Shown: positions 11,701-23,920 of the stretch, one piece after another
How positions within the stretch are numbered: position 1 is the stretch's first letter
Layout: each line of letters begins with the position of its first letter
DNA from: Hermatobates lingyangjiaoensis
Taxonomy: Eukaryota; Arthropoda; Insecta; Hemiptera; Hermatobatidae
Length of the DNA stretch: 64,000 nucleotides
Assembly (NCBI GenBank): GCA_026182355.1
Contig: JAPFBL010001617.1
Span: forward strand, 5,253,001-5,317,000
Direction: 5' to 3'
The notes under the pieces: model-generated
Database searches by the model: none
What the model saw: only the letters and a program-made list of their open reading frames with translations
Told to the model about the DNA's origin: nothing
Translations under genes and position numbers: made by a program

Positions 11701-14700
11701 CCTGATGAAATAACATTTTAAAAAATTATAAATAATCATATCATTTACTTCTTAACGAAATAAGGAATTCAGTTTCATTTAATGTCTTATAAATTCTAAA
11801 ATGTGAACCAAAGCTAAAATGCAGAACAACCAAAAAATCAAGAATCATTACAACCTTCATCGAATTCAAACACATAAAAGAAAATTATAACTATAGCATT
11901 CCGAATAATTCACTATTAGAAATGCACAACAATACAGGTATGGTTTCTATTATGAAAAATAACACTATTATTATTAAACCTGTAAGTTCGCCTGTTTCTT
12001 TAGATCCATTCTTTCAATGATTCGTAAACTTATCAGTTATTATAATGCGAATCATATCATCTAATATTTTCTGACTTAAAATGGAAAAATAAAACAAGCA
12101 AGCTAATAGGGAAACACACAAATCACAATTCATTAAATTAAGAAGAAGGGAACTGATATAAGTTTAAAATATAAAAAAATGGAAAAGAATTATAATGTTT
12201 GTTTTTCATCGACACTAACAAAATAAAATTTTTCACAATAAAACCAAATTTCTTTATTATATTAAAAGAAAATGCATTTGACTCATTCCGCGTGCATAGT
12301 TACTAAATAAAAATTTATTAGCACTCATGACTTCTAAAAAGTTATACAAAATAAAATTATAAACACGTATATATACTACTGTACACTGTTCAAAGTAGAC
12401 GCTTTTTCTTTTAAAAATCTGCCTTTTCTTACAAATAATTAGAATTCATATAACTTACATGATATCTAAAGGAAAAACACTGCTTACAGACAACTTACAG
12501 CTGTTTTACAATTTACTTATGGTCTTCATATCCGACACTTCTATAGTTTGATCAACTTGAACTCTACCAGAAACATAACATGAAACGAAAGTGAAATTAT
12601 GTCTTTGGCTTTCTGCTGATTACAAAGTGCTAAATTTAAATTTTCAACTGAATTCAACTTCAGTTCATACGGCATTATGAGTTAATGAATTAAATGATCA
12701 AATGATATAAATCTAAGTGTAGAAGAGTGGGATTCAAATTCTGAAGGAAAAAGTATCAGCGACAGATCAAAGACTGCGCATAATTTCAGTCGGAAGATTA
12801 ATATCTACAAGTATTACAGTGACTTTAAAAAAAAAATAAATATTACTTTCTTTCAAAATGCATTGTTACATAAAATGTAACAACTAACCAATGTAGCCTA
12901 AATTAAAAACTCACTCAACACATGCAAATTCACAATTCCACGCATTTAAAAAACCCTCCTGTGCTTCCATAATTGAGAAGTAGCAAGGTTAAGTTGTAAA
13001 CAGAAACTAGATTCTCAAACGGTCATTTTCAGGTAATATACTTCTCTTCAAAAGTAAACCCATATAGCATATAAATACTATACCAAAAACAGGACGTTCA
13101 TGCTTTCTTATCAGGGAATAACAGTTTTACTACTACGAAAAAAGACAAACTGAATAAACCTACTGGAAAAATAAGTATTAACATAATGGCAACTTTGAAG
13201 TACGAATAAAAGATGAATAACGTAAAATGGACTATGGAAAGAAACAGTTCCAATGAAAAGGATGTAGATATATAAAAGAGTTGACAGTTAAGTGTAAATG
13301 ATAACTCTTCATGGTGAGTTACAAAGCTGATGTGAGGAATCCGCACAAAAACTCTTACCATTGCATCCAATGATTTAACTTAAATTAAGTACGGAGTTAT
13401 CACTCAAGAATAGAATTAAGGTCCAAATTACAATCTACAATAATTAAACGAACAGTCACATCTCGAAAAGAAATTTTAGGGTAAAAATACTAGGTATTAC
13501 TAAACAATGATCAAGCTATAGAAAATCTATAGTTAATCTATAAATAATATATCTAGATACATTACTTATCGAGACAAATGAATTACCACAAAAAACAACA
13601 ATAAATAAACACACTGACGTACCAGTTGATAAAACATTTAAAAGGACTTTGTAACAATGTAGACACTAAAACAAGGCACTTTCAAAAGTCTAAAATGACT
13701 AACCATTTATTATCTACTCTATTATCAAGATAATAACTATTCGAACCATCACATGTCTCACTGAGTCCTAACTACAACTGATGGCATTAAATTCATCGTT
13801 TATCCGTGTGTTAAGTAAAATGTAAATTATTTTGAAAAATTAAACTCGAATATGACAAAATAAAGAAAAACACAACAAACAAAGAACATAACAATTTTGT
13901 TAGAAAAGAGGAATTGTTAAAAAAGAATTGGACACTCTCTTAAAATAGCTCAGATCTCTGTTGCTACACAAAATACTATAAATAACTTTTTTATTTATAA
14001 TTTTATAACAAAGTCAACACTTTCATATGTTCATTCTAGATTAAATTTCTCTAAAAGTATCTTATAAAGAAATAAATATTTTTTTATTCAACTAATTGGA
14101 AAATAATTAGAAATTTATTGGCATTTATCATAGTTAAATATTTTGTTTTCATACCAAAACTGCATAACTATAATTGCAACTTGAAATAAGAAAAGTCATT
14201 CTTAATTAAAACAACACAAAATATAAAACAAGTTCCTACTAATCACGTTGTACGGAATACTGTAAATAACAGTAAAAAAAAATCATATTGAAAATCAAAA
14301 CTTAGACAAAATGAAATAGACCTTACAGGGTGAAACCTGATCAATTATTGTGAATTTTTAAAAAACAGAATTATTCCTTTCATCTAAAATTTGAACCTAC
14401 TACAAAATCACTTCAACCGTTATATTAAAAAAATTTCTACTCGAGACTCTATCAAAAAGATATTACATGTATTCACAAGTACTGAACAAGTGCACCAAAA
14501 TACACTAAAGAAGTTAATTTTTTCAGGATTTATTGGACAACAGAACAATTAAAGATTTTCAAATGAATTTATTACATATTATGGAGTTAAATATTTATTT
14601 TAAGATATTCAATTCTTGGCACATAGAAAACTATCCAGGAAAATTATACGAGACATAGCATAGTTTTCATCTTCATTTAACTTAAGTCCAGTTTTTTTTT

Positions 14701-15931
14701 ATTCAAAAAAAGTCGTAGGGTTACCTTAAGATATTCGCCAATTGTGAAAAAGAGTAGACTTCACAAGCATCTCAATAATAAAGTAAAGTTTTGCTGTAGT
14801 ATTATAATAGTTCTAATCAAATACTCTAAAACAACAATGTGAAAATTAAAATAGTTATAAGGAATACTTGTTAAACCCATTTCTCATATAAACACTTATG
14901 ATAATAATAAGAAAAGGGATCATATATTTCACTGCACAAGTTTAATCTCCATCAAACGAACTTTACTGAAAAGAAAATGTATCGTGGTACTAACAAATGT
15001 TCATTATCATATATTAACCTGATGCGATAGCATTTGAGAAAAATTACTTTCTTCACACAAACAAAATGATTAACTACAAGTTTCTAATAATTGTTGAATA
15101 AACAATTTGCTTTCTCTGTATATAAATGGTTTTCAGCATTATATTCTTGAAAAATATTTTATTTGCAATTATGATATTATTGTACAAACAGTTGGTGCTG
15201 AATAAATAAAATTATTATTGAATTAAATGTTCCAGGACAATGGAATACTAGATAGACGACAACAACAACCACAAGAGAAGAGTTTCCGGCACTTAAAATA
15301 TAGCTGTGAATAATCCTTTAATTTTAAAGGCAATACGGAGTCAGCTATAGGATAGAAAAATTTAAAGTAAACCTATTTCTATTACTCGAATAGATTGCAA
15401 TCAACATCCGAAATTTCACCTTATATGGTATAGACTCAAATGTCAAATTTAGTATTGATAATTATTTATTGAACACGTAATAGTATTGACAATACTGCTG
15501 CTGTGAACTGATATAAAGATCTTGCACTAACACTGAAAAATGTTATCAACATGACAAACAGTTTTCAAAATCTGTCCACATATACTTCAAAATAATATTT
15601 GCAAAGACTTATACTATAATTCAGAATTGTTTGTAATGTGTACAAATAAAAGTTAACATCAATAACAATGAACTCGCATAATAATGACGAATGTTCTACA
15701 TACCCTACAAGATTTAAAATAAATAACCTGAAAAGGTTGTTACATGTTTCTTAGATGGTATGAATAAACAGAATAAAACATGTTATCACATATTGAAATC
15801 ACTTTAAATGTGACAAATAAGACCTACAATGTACTGTACAAAATAATATCAAAGGAAACCGCAAGTAGTTATATACAGAATGCAACAAGAACAAATGAGG
15901 GAATAACGAAAGACAAAGTTTCAGCTTTAGG
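8745..15931. other. Gene-free AT-rich region downstream of PIP5K
   Basis: No exon, RNA gene or transposon was recognised in these 7 kb. The upper part may be 3' UTR of the exon Q form. Frames over 60 codons here have biased, low-complexity composition and look like chance. Confidence 0.55.
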
Positions 15932-16007
15932 TTAGGAAAGGGAGGGATTATTAGTGCCAGGAGGAGCCAGAGCTGCCGCCACCATGCTGGTCCCAACGTC
16001 CTTATCG
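15932..16007 (-). CDS. PIP5K exon Q: possible alternative terminal exon
   Basis: An excellent acceptor (ATTTTGCAG) opens a GC-rich 76-nt stretch. In entry phase 2 it reads DKDVGTSMVAAALAPPG then TNNPSLS and a TAA at 15932-15934, after which the sequence turns AT-rich at once. The phase fits exon N directly, or an unseen exon. After exon P's internal donor (phase 0) it would stop after one codon. The composition change and acceptor make a real exon likely, but the reading frame is inferred. Confidence 0.58.
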
Positions 16008-18012
16008 CTGCAAAATAAAAGAATGCCCAATTACTCGGTTGCAACAACATTAAACTCTCTTTTAATATTTAATCCACGATAAATAAAGAAATTACAGAAG
16101 TTATTAAATTAATTTGTCAGTTTTAAATATAAACATCAACCGGTAATTTCAATTCTTTCATTTTTAACAGCTGATTAACATCTATAGCCCACTTGAAAGA
16201 GATTAATTTGAAAAAAAAATGTAACATTGACAAAACACGACTTTATTACACAGCAAAAATAAAAATGCATGAAGCAAATTTTAAAGCAAAAACAAACGTA
16301 TTTTTGAACATGCAAAATTAAAGTTTCGTGATGTCTCATAATTGTTACAAAAAAAAAATTTCAGGTTTCCCACATAAGTATATCATACTCTACTAGGAGT
16401 ATAATAATATTACATTAGTTAGTAGGCTGCTGTATTTCTAAATCAATTTGAGAATGTAACGAATACGTAGTGGTCACAAATGTAATCAGTATTTTCATAA
16501 ACTTCTGTTCATATTGCATTCCACTCTGACACCACAAAATAATTTACAAAATAATAAATACTTCATAAAATGATTTACTTCAAAAGTGGAAGCATGTACT
16601 CTTGAAAACATAGAATAACTGAATACAATTTCAGAGTGGAAAACAATACAATTTTCACGATTCCAAATTTACAACTTTAAGAACCACAGATCCTCAAATA
16701 TTAAATTTCATGTTTAATAACACGACTAACATTCAAAGAAAAAAAGAGCTGAGGTTTATTTTAAAAAATAAATTTCAATCTAATGAGAATGACAAATTTA
16801 TTTCTTCTTAATGTTTGAATAGTTTATTAAGGAACATAAACTAACATAATTTGATAATATTTAACAAAGAGAAATAAGATACGAGGACTATCTGACTATA
16901 TATAACAGGTTACTTTCAGAACGATCGTACTTTTCTTCAAACCTAACTGTTAACACAAAAAAATTATATCAGATGAAATATCACCTTAAATTCAATACTA
17001 TCAGATAACATCTCTCAGCAATCATGACTGAAAACTTTACAACTCGATAAAACTAGGTAATGTTAAATGATAATACCTCTCCCTCCCATAAATTTGAATT
17101 ATTAAAAAATTTGGATCAAATACTAGTTATTAATAAGCTGTGGCTATGAAATACATCTCTATTTGGCAAAATAGTGAAATCAATATTAGGTTATCGAAAT
17201 TTAGTTATATTTTATTATATTAACACTTGACGTATAACAATAATACATCCCAACTTCACTCAGAGAAACAGAAGTTATATATAAGTTAAAGGTTACCGAT
17301 GTTGCAAAATCTATGATTAAAAGAAACAAAGCCTGCGCAAATAAAAGCTGGCTAAATTAACGAATCAATAAACAAGAGAACTGAATATTATAAAAAAAAA
17401 ATAAAATTTAAAATTGTTTGAATAATACTAAACAGACACACCCAGCACAAAGAAATATAGCTGAAATGTAACTGTACCGATTTTTAGTAACTAAACAAAA
17501 GCGGTGGTATTTTAACAATTTACTCCCAACAAATAATCATAAGATATTTGAAACGGAGAGTATATATAACATTTGATATGTCTTTTGTAGAGTTTAAATT
17601 TGTAAAAGCACCTGGGTTGCATATGACGAATCAGCAATACCCATCAGGGATTACAGTTTTATTAATGATAGAAATTTGTATGCAATACCAAGCCAATAGG
17701 TTTCAAATCTAAAACATTTAAGTTTGTTAATCAAAGAGCTTATTAAATTTGTAACCAATAATTAATCACTATTAACATTTTCGCTTATATATTATCAGAA
17801 ACGAAATTAAGAAGAATTGATAAACATCAATAACAAGTGGGTTATAGGTTGTAATTAAAAAATGAAATAAGCATGAAAGGTTCAGGTGAGCTCTCAAAAA
17901 AATCTAATCTAGGTGAAAGCAACCACAACCGTGACCAAAAGCGGGAAGAAAAAAAATTACCAGATAGACTGCAGAGTAAACGATAGGGGTAAGTTAAGAG
18001 AAAAGAGTTGAA
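16008..18012. other. Region between exons Q and P
   Basis: AT-rich and without coding signal. It would be 3' UTR when exon P is terminal and intron when exon Q is used. Several AATAAA hexamers exist on the minus strand but are too common here to call a polyadenylation site. Confidence 0.5.
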
Positions 18013-18155
18013 TCAAAGGTTAGTTGCAGACTGAGAGAACTGATGAATTTCTTCCACCAGACTCACCACTTCGTAATAGGTTCCGTCTTCTGAGATGGCT
18101 TTAATGTTGGAGTCCCTATCGTAACCAGCACCTTTAACAGGAGTTCCAGGGAAAC
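18013..18155 (-). CDS. PIP5K exon P: C-terminal exon with stop
   Basis: Encodes FPGTPVKGAGYDRDSNIKA then ISEDGTYYEVVSLVEE and IHQFSQSATNL, followed by TGA at 18013-18015. Acceptor TTTTCAG, entry phase 1. An internal GTG/GTGAGT donor at 18061-18067 is very strong; splicing there to exon Q would give only Arg then a stop. So this exon can be terminal or can be shortened to end in YYEVR. The 3' UTR downstream was not delimited. Confidence 0.92.
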
Positions 18156-18671
18156 CTGAAAATCACAACTCCATTATAAAGCATGTTCAATATATAAATA
18201 AAATGGGTGGTTGTTGAATTTCTTTTTAATTAAACCATTAAATACTTAAAGATATTTGTTGTTGATTTGATGGAATTTAACAATTTAAAACCTTCTTAAT
18301 TTTTATATGTTTTTATCAGAGAAAGAAAGACTGTCTTCATAATTGCATTACGTTCAAATTCAATCAAATAACTAATCTAAATAATCACATTCCATAATAA
18401 ATGTTACAATTAATGAATGAATAAATACAAATTTCCCAGTCCATTAAAACAAGCCATGCAAACTTTTTTTTTAATCACCATTTACTGATGACATTTAAAT
18501 TCAAATGTTATATGTTTATTTCTGTGACTTCTCAGCATATATGTATGTTCTTTCAACGTAAATGAACTCCTTAATTATTTTTGTTATAAACTTCCGACAA
18601 GTTCGTAAAATTCTAATACAGTCAGGAAAAAACAAATGTTATATTCAAGCAGAGACTAAAATATTATTTAC

Positions 18672-18835
18672 CGATGTCACCGCTAGAGGAGCTCTCAGTG
18701 AAGGAAGGAGTTCCCTCAGTCCAAGTTGGTGTTGAACCTTCGAAATGCCTGGTACTACCACCCATAGATGAACCCCCACTCTCGACACTAAGACTTGATT
18801 TGTCTGATCTACACTCCAACCGAACCTCACTTACA
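18672..18835 (-). CDS. PIP5K exon O: conserved C-terminal tail
   Basis: Encodes 54 codons beginning VSEVRLECRSDKSSLSVE and ending TPTWTEGTPSFTE, then SSSSGDI. Acceptor TTTGTTACAG, donor GTAAAT. It enters in phase 2 and leaves in phase 1. The TPTWTEGTPSFTESSSSGDIG segment is, from memory, strongly conserved in insect PIP5K tails, which argues that this is a functional part of the protein. Confidence 0.94.
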
Positions 18836-20231
18836 CTGTAACAAATAATCACATATATTAAATTTCACACACCTTTTAATCAATACAGCAACATAGCTTA
18901 TTTGAAAAGTAGAACAATTACTTATTTTTAATTAAACCTAATAAATACATTAAACTTTATGATTCAGTTCAAAATCCTTTTAAACAAATTTACTTAACCT
19001 TTTTTTCCAAATTTTGTTTTATCTCATCTAAATCAATATGTACTGCATAGAAATAAAACACATTTTTATTTTACAAATAACTTATAATTTAAAAATGATA
19101 GGTATTTATTTCATCTCACTTTATTCCAAACTGATTTACAGCAAGTAATTTATCATCAATACCATAATAGTTTTAGCTGAATAAAAAATTTGCCTTAAAA
19201 AAGTAAATGTTTCCTTATTTACCCATAGTTTAATATTGCCAAAATATTCTTCAAAAATTAGAACATTTTTTAAATAAATAATTCTATTTTTTAAATAAAT
19301 AAATTAAAAATTATCCAAGGCACATATACTCAAACATATTGTACTCCAACAACTCAATAAACGATGGCTACTAAATTTATCTGAACTTGAAGGCATTTAA
19401 GTCAAAACAAGTCTTTTTTTTTTTTTTTTTTTGAGCCCAAATGTGACCTCAAAATAATGAATCATTAACTTTCTCCAGAGAGTACACCTAACATCTTAAT
19501 CATTCCATAATGCTTGTTTTTACTTAATTTTTTTTCAATTTCACCATTTAGTTATTACATACGGCTAAATAATCAGTTGTAATTCACTGTATGCCTGAAA
19601 ACATGCCTACAAAAAAAGTACATAATACAGATGGTACAACATGAGTTGAGAGAAGTATTTAAGATACATATTAGTACTCAAAATTATGAATATTCTATAT
19701 TATCAATATAAAATTAAGAGTTTCAATTTCAAAATACAAATATTTAATTGTTACGAAAAATCTAACAATTAAAAAGAAAAATAAAAAAACTATCTTGAAG
19801 TCACAATACGTTTGAGTTATGACATTCATTAGACATTGGGCATAGACACGTTAAGAAAGGTTCATGTTTTACAATTTGAAAAGAAACAGTTTTAAATAAA
19901 CCACTTCTATCTTTAAAACATGTAAACACATAGATTCTATCCAGACAGTTGTGTATTATTCATCTAACTCAAATAACAATGTTAATTTAATTTACAAAAT
20001 CAGAGTTGGCTATTACAAGAATGGGTTTTTATTTTTAAATTATTTCACAATACAACTGTCTCACTTATTGCATCACTTAAATTTTTTGATAAACCCTGAT
20101 AAAACATAAAATGGTTCTTTTATAACGATTTGTAAAAAAGGTTAGTTAATGATACTTCAATTATTTCAACAGAACTTTAATTAATAACTAGAATTAATTA
20201 ACTTAGAAATTGAGTTTTTGCATAACACTGA

Positions 20232-20248
20232 CCCCCCCCCCCCCCCCC
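20232..20248 (+). repeat. C17 homopolymer
   Basis: A run of 17 C, the same length as the tract at 33505. Intronic. Confidence 0.9.
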
Positions 20249-20404
20249 ACAACACAAAAATCACTTGATGAATACTATCTGTACTTGTCATCAGTGATGC
20301 TTTAATTCATACCTGTCTTCTTAATAAGGTGTACTAATTACACTATTAATTGTCTATTATTATGAATAATTTATTTTAAACGAACAATAAGCTTTAACAA
20401 TAAA

Positions 20405-20676
20405 CAACAACAGAAGGACATTTCCTGCAATTACAGAAGGACCCAAGGAACTTCTATCTAAGAGTAGAGAAATGGTAGCCAATGTCACTGCGGTTTGTAC
20501 TGGACACTGGCTAATAGGGAAGCATGCCACCAGGTTGGCTCTGGAGGCAAGGGACATCAGCAGATCATGTCAAATCGAGGAAAAGGAGGAACCTCTTCCT
20601 CATTTTTTTGGCAATACCCTGTTATGACTCATAGAAGGAAAACAACATTAGGAGAGATATTCTTTGACAATCTTGA
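20405..20676 (+). repeat. 272-bp near-identical copy of the non-LTR fragment
   Basis: It matches 22202-22473 with a single mismatch that I can see (G at about 20563 against C) and no indel. It lacks both the element's left part and its 3' UTR, so it did not arise by ordinary reverse transcription from the 3' end. Local duplication or gene conversion is more likely. Confidence 0.92.
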
Positions 20677-20690
20677 TTAGTTGTTGAATT

Positions 20691-20718
20691 AGTTGTATAA
20701 ACTAATAAGGTTCTAAAC
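20691..20718 (+). repeat. 28-bp direct repeat, left copy
   Basis: These 28 bases, starting AGTTGTATAAACTAATAAGG, recur exactly at 22024-22051. The copies bracket 1,305 bp. The left copy lies 14 bp after the 272-bp fragment; the right copy lies 100 bp before the non-LTR insertion. Confidence 0.93.
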
Positions 20719-20892
20719 TAAACTTTTCAAACCCAAATCAATGTTGCACTAAGGACTAGAAACATCGCATAGATGACAGGTTTTTTGATAGTAGTTCTAC
20801 CAAACCCTACATGACCCGCACAATAATTCTTTCATTTGGACAAACAACATGAAATATGTACTAGTTAGGTAACAAAAAATTGTTAGAATGGA

Positions 20893-21020
20893 AATTATCC
20901 TTGTTTCATGCCGCCTTACCTGGATATTTTTCTCCTGAGGATGGAGGAGTTCGAAACCGGTTGGGCACTTCAGACAACTTTCAAGATAAGACGGCATGTA
21001 ATACAGTAAGGATAACTTAC
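20893..21020. repeat. Imperfect inverted repeat with a CTGAGGA...GAAAC core
   Basis: The left arm (ATTATCCTTGTTTCATGCCG, from 20893) is partly complementary to the right arm around 20985-21018. Between them lies CTGAGGATGGAGGAGTTCGA followed by AACC, the type of sequence found in the ends of Penelope-like elements. Arms have gaps, so this is an old or degraded structure. Confidence 0.5.
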
Positions 21021-22023
21021 ATTTTGGTATTACACAAAGTTTTAAAATATCTGTGTTATCAAATTCAACATCTAAATAATAATAAAGTTCAACTCGCACA
21101 ACCACAAATATATGCATTTACCTGGTAAACAAAAATGTATAGAACAACATATATAGTCCTACAATGAAATAAAAGTAGTTATGACAAGGACACAAAGACT
21201 GTTAGAACGCATCTCAATTGATACTTCAGCCAAACATCCAACAGTAAGGTAGGTTCCACTGTAACTCTGTTTACACTGCTTTCCATATATATGCAAATTA
21301 ATCACAATGGTAAGTGATATAAATGTTCTAATAACGCGCCACGAAGAAAGACCATTATTCTTCATTTTTCTTTATGGTGATAACTGGATATATAAGTTGA
21401 ATAATACAATCGTAGCTAAGAGACCATTCGAAAATAGATTGTTTTTTAAACAGTTAAACGAATATGTAAAATGCTTTTAGGTTATGTTTTAAAGCATTAA
21501 CAGGAATTTATCAATTACAAATTACTGTCTACCATTTTAAATATTTTCCAAAAGAAGCAGTGAAAAATGGAGAAAGATTAAATAACGGTGATTTTCAAAT
21601 CAAATGGAAATTTAAAAACCATTAGATAAAAGGTACTTGTTAAGACAAGCTCGGTATACAGATCTAATTTAACGTTCAACAACAAACTGGTCCAATTTGA
21701 ACACCAAACCATCAATATTTGTTTAATTAATGTTGACTCTATACATAATGTTTCATTCATTGACTTTTGGGGAACTACTTGTAAAGTTAGTACTAGTTCA
21801 TAGAATGATTCAACTGATTAATATGTTGGACTAAACCAGTTGATAACTCTCCAGATTGCTCAGCATAACTGTGATTCCAATGCTTGCAATCATTTTTATA
21901 AACACAAGTAAAAAAATACTTTACCTTCCTTTAGTCTTTCCACTTGTTGGTATTCAACCTTTATTAAAAAAAATAAAGCATTACTACTTAGTTTAAAACA
22001 TTTGTTACAAACATTGCAATCTC

Positions 22024-22051
22024 AGTTGTATAAACTAATAAGGTTCTAAAC
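22024..22051 (+). repeat. 28-bp direct repeat, right copy
   Basis: Identical to 20691-20718. See that entry for the arrangement. Confidence 0.93.
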
Positions 22052-22152
22052 CCACACTAAAAAGCACAACAGACAACGAGTAATTATGCCGTAATTTTTT
22101 CTATGAACATTGTGGCGATTTATTTTATGTATTTTTTTGTATTTGGTGGATT

Positions 22153-22670
22153 TGCGACCATATAAACCAAAGATGGACCAGACACGTGTCTCATTTCGAA
22201 GCAACAACAGAAGGACATTTCCTGCAATTACAGAAGGACCCAAGGAACTTCTATCTAAGAGTAGAGAAATGGTAGCCAATGTCACTGCGGTTTGTACTGG
22301 ACACTGGCTAATAGGGAAGCATGCCACCAGGTTGGCTCTGGAGGCAAGGGACATCAGCACATCATGTCAAATCGAGGAAAAGGAGGAACCTCTTCCTCAT
22401 TTTTTTGGCAATACCCTGTTATGACTCATAGAAGGAAAACAACATTAGGAGAGATATTCTTTGACAATCTTGAGAAGTTAGCATAAACTGTTATCAGGCA
22501 TTATGCTCTCAGCATAATTAGCTGTTATCAGTTTATTGTTCTCTCGGGATGGTTCAAGTGGACTAGTGACGTAGGAGAATAACTCTTTTCTTCATTTGTG
22601 CTATCACAAGGGGCCAGTTTATGGCCTACGTGGGTTCTCTCTGGGACGGCCACTGCAACCAAACCTAACC
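22153..22670 (+). mobile_element. 5'-truncated non-LTR retrotransposon with 13-bp target duplication
   Basis: TATTTGGTGGATT occurs at 22140-22152 and again at 22671-22683, exactly bordering this 518-bp insertion. The interior encodes the end of a retrotransposon polyprotein on the plus strand: GPKELLSKSREMVANVTAV, then GHWLIGKHATRLALEA, then a degraded zinc-knuckle-like cysteine region and FFDNLEKLA with a stop. That pattern is the C-terminus of jockey/R1-like elements after RNase H. A 3' UTR follows, ending AACCAAACCTAACC. No poly-A tail. Confidence 0.9.
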
Positions 22671-23920
22671 TATTTGGTGGATTAAAAGAAACAAAACTTC
22701 AAATAAAAGATAACTAAATATGTAGTTATCACATTGCCACATTTTAGCAATGTACGGAAGTACTCAATTTCAATAATGTTTAAATAACTGTGTTCATGTG
22801 AAATAATTCGCTAAGGCAAAGTGATTCTATACAATGATTTAGGAATTTAAGAGTATCTTAAGAATGATTCTATCCTAAAATAATTGTGTGTTCGCAGTAG
22901 ATATACAAAAATCAAAAAAACTTTACCAACTTTCAAATCAATGGCAGGCGTGCCATAATTACAAAGTAATCCAATTCTACATTGTAATTCCTAAACTGCC
23001 AAGGTGATACAGTGAAAATTGAATTGTTCACGCTATGAGGGAACTCAGCGGATCCTGTAGTATGTTGGGTTGTTTCCCACGTGAGTTTGTATATAAAGCA
23101 AACATTAAACACTACTGACAGCTTGGATCGTACCACAACTTATATTTAGATCCTTTACATAGTCTAGTATGTAATCTCAATATTAATATCTAAGGACCAA
23201 ATGTGATTTTAAAACACATGCTGTGCCGTCCAGTGAAAACAGAGTATTCTGATGCTCCCCTCGCTCGAAGAATCACGGCGGACCTATATCTGTATATACA
23301 TAATACGTTTGACCACTTCATTCAGTTGTACGCAATAATTAAATTTAAATACGGATTATTCAAAACTAAGTTTTCGGACTTAATCTTTTCTCACATATAT
23401 AGCACCATATTTCCTCTAGTATTGAAAACATAAGTAATGAATAAATTATATAATTAAGTTTATAAGAAAACTTACACTTCACGTTGCTTAACATGCAACA
23501 TAATTTCAGTTCATAAATTAGGACCAGCAATGAATACTGAGCTTTGGAAATTAACCAAGATCTCTGAAGGAACTACATTAGGTAATTGTATTTAGATTAG
23601 GTAACAGTCAAATACGCATTCTGTTACAGTAGTGAATAATCCAACACCTTGTATGTGCTCATCCTACATTAATAACTTGTGAAAAACTTGCAGTTTTGCT
23701 AATCATCAAGAGAGCGACCCGGAAGAATGAAAGTTAAAGTAAAATGAATGAAAGAAAGAAAGTGAAAGGGAAGGTGAAAAATAAAAATAAGTAAGTAGTA
23801 AGAAGAAATAATAGCACATATAAGTATATAATATGCAAATTTAAAGAAATGGATACTAAATAATAGTATCACAAATGTAAACAAACATATTAATAATGAA
23901 CTACCTATTCACATAAACTA

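Noticed and set aside
13098..13370. A 90-residue hydrophobic minus-strand frame
   Set aside because: Leu/Phe/Ser-rich composition is what AT-rich DNA gives by chance on this strand. No splice sites or family match.
15799..16050. An 83-residue minus-strand frame over exon Q
   Set aside because: It begins in the intron upstream of a strong acceptor and runs into AT-rich sequence. The phase-2 reading with its stop at 15932 fits the GC-rich patch better.
20360..20557. Minus-strand frames over the non-LTR copies (also 22046-22360)
   Set aside because: They are antisense shadows of the retrotransposon C-terminus read on the plus strand.
23203..23433. A 76-residue plus-strand frame near 23.2 kb
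   Set aside because: No family resemblance, no coding composition and no splice context; treated as chance.
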